This document shows, in pieces, positions 63,720 to 64,000 of a stretch of DNA of 64,000 nt (position 1 is the first letter of the stretch; each line of letters begins with the position of its first letter). The stretch comes from Clostridium folliculivorans (GTDB taxonomy: Bacteria; Bacillota; Clostridia; Clostridiales; Clostridiaceae): positions 742,706-806,705 of the forward strand of contig NZ_BQXY01000002.1 in the NCBI RefSeq assembly GCF_024341905.1, in the 5' to 3' direction. The notes under the pieces are model-generated. The model was not told the DNA's origin. It did not search any database and worked only from the letters and a program-made list of their open reading frames with translations. A program made the translations under genes and the position numbers.

Positions 63720-63834
63720 CTAGCAACCACCTACTCTCCCACACAGTCGCCCATGCAGTACCATCAGCCGTCTAAGTCTTAACCTTCGTGTTCGGTATGG
63801 GTACGGGTGTAACCCTTAGACGCATCATTACTAG
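63720..63834 (-). rRNA. rrf: 5S ribosomal RNA
   Basis: 115 bases on the minus strand. The ends CTAGTAATGATGCG and GTAGGTGGTTGCTAG pair as helix I. The conserved 5S core is present (CCCATACCGAACACGAAGGTTAAG, written here in two parts: CCCATACCGAAC and ACGAAGGTTAAG; then GCCGATGGTACTGC-like CTGATGGTACTGCATGGG). Last gene of an rRNA operon. Confidence 0.96.
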
Positions 63835-63895
63835 ATCTTTGAAAGATTATTCTTTCAAAATTGCACTTAAGTTAACTTTGTAATAATATTTATTG

Positions 63896-64000
63896 GTCAA
63901 GCCCTCGACCTATTAGTATCGGTCAGCTGAACATGTTACCATGCTTACACCTCCGACCTATCAACCTCGTGTTCTTCGAGGGGTCTTACTAGCTTACGCT
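63896..64000 (-). rRNA. rrl: 23S ribosomal RNA, 3' end (partial)
   Basis: The minus strand contains GATAGGTCGGAGGTGTAAGC and ACCGATACTAATAGGTCGAG then GGCTTGACC, the universal 3' end of 23S rRNA. It continues beyond the window. The spacer to 5S is about 60 bp and holds no tRNA. Confidence 0.95.

Overview
The window reads as a stretch of chromosome from a low-GC, Gram-positive anaerobe, most likely Clostridium sensu stricto. The evidence is very AT-rich DNA, purine-rich GGAGG ribosome binding sites, ferredoxin-type and old-yellow-enzyme redox proteins, a mannose-class PTS, CD3324/DUF2089/DUF1062 families, and an rRNA operon end (23S then 5S, minus strand) at the right edge. No species can be fixed from sequence reading alone.

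Layout. 1-4.6 kb: a decayed metallo-beta-lactamase-fold gene, a small membrane protein, a divergent HxlR regulator / NAD(P)-dependent quinone reductase pair, an alpha/beta hydrolase and a HutD-like protein. 4.6-7.9 kb: a mannose-family PTS operon (IIAB, IIC, IID, then DUF956/ManO). 8.4-14.7 kb: CD3324 and DUF1062 genes that share a duplicated leader, a PfkB kinase, a nucleotidyltransferase, an ArsR-type regulator and small membrane proteins. 14.7-18.9 kb: gene relics, then a redox module (ferredoxin-nitroreductase, MarR regulator, old yellow enzyme) tied together by repeated 18-22 bp palindromes lying on the -10 regions of TTGACA promoters. 19-25.7 kb: GH43 glycosidase, a vWA protein facing an HTH protein, aldo/keto reductase, a ketopantoate-reductase-like enzyme and a TetR regulator.

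25.8-32.9 kb is the most unusual part. It is a tight minus-strand operon of six genes: three different dynamin-like large GTPases (826, 599 and 599 aa) and three small, helical, probably coiled-coil proteins. Gene junctions are 12, 11, -8, 5 and -1 bp. It looks like a multi-component membrane-remodelling or defence machine.

33.4-45.9 kb is accessory: a DUF2089/SHOCT-like cluster, several acetyltransferases, a QueG-like iron-sulfur protein, a serine hydrolase whose ribosome binding site is a G10 tract, a tyrosine phosphatase, DUF4261, CPBP and a methyltransferase. 46.0-49.5 kb is a phage-like replication module (DnaB helicase frameshifted by a 4-bp tandem duplication, and a phage replisome organiser) with small HTH proteins. 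50-54 kb has CPBP, NUDIX, an ECF sigma factor with its membrane-anchored partner, and DUF5808. 55.3-61.7 kb carries a secreted 1872-aa Rhs/YD-repeat protein with a PD-(D/E)xK-like C-terminal toxin candidate and a likely immunity gene behind it. 62.1-63.5 kb is a DHA2-type drug efflux pump.

The intergenic spaces hold several families of foldback repeats (called A, B, C, D and H here). They have perfect terminal inverted repeats and, in families A and B, compensatory base changes. They are as worth following up as the dynamin operon.
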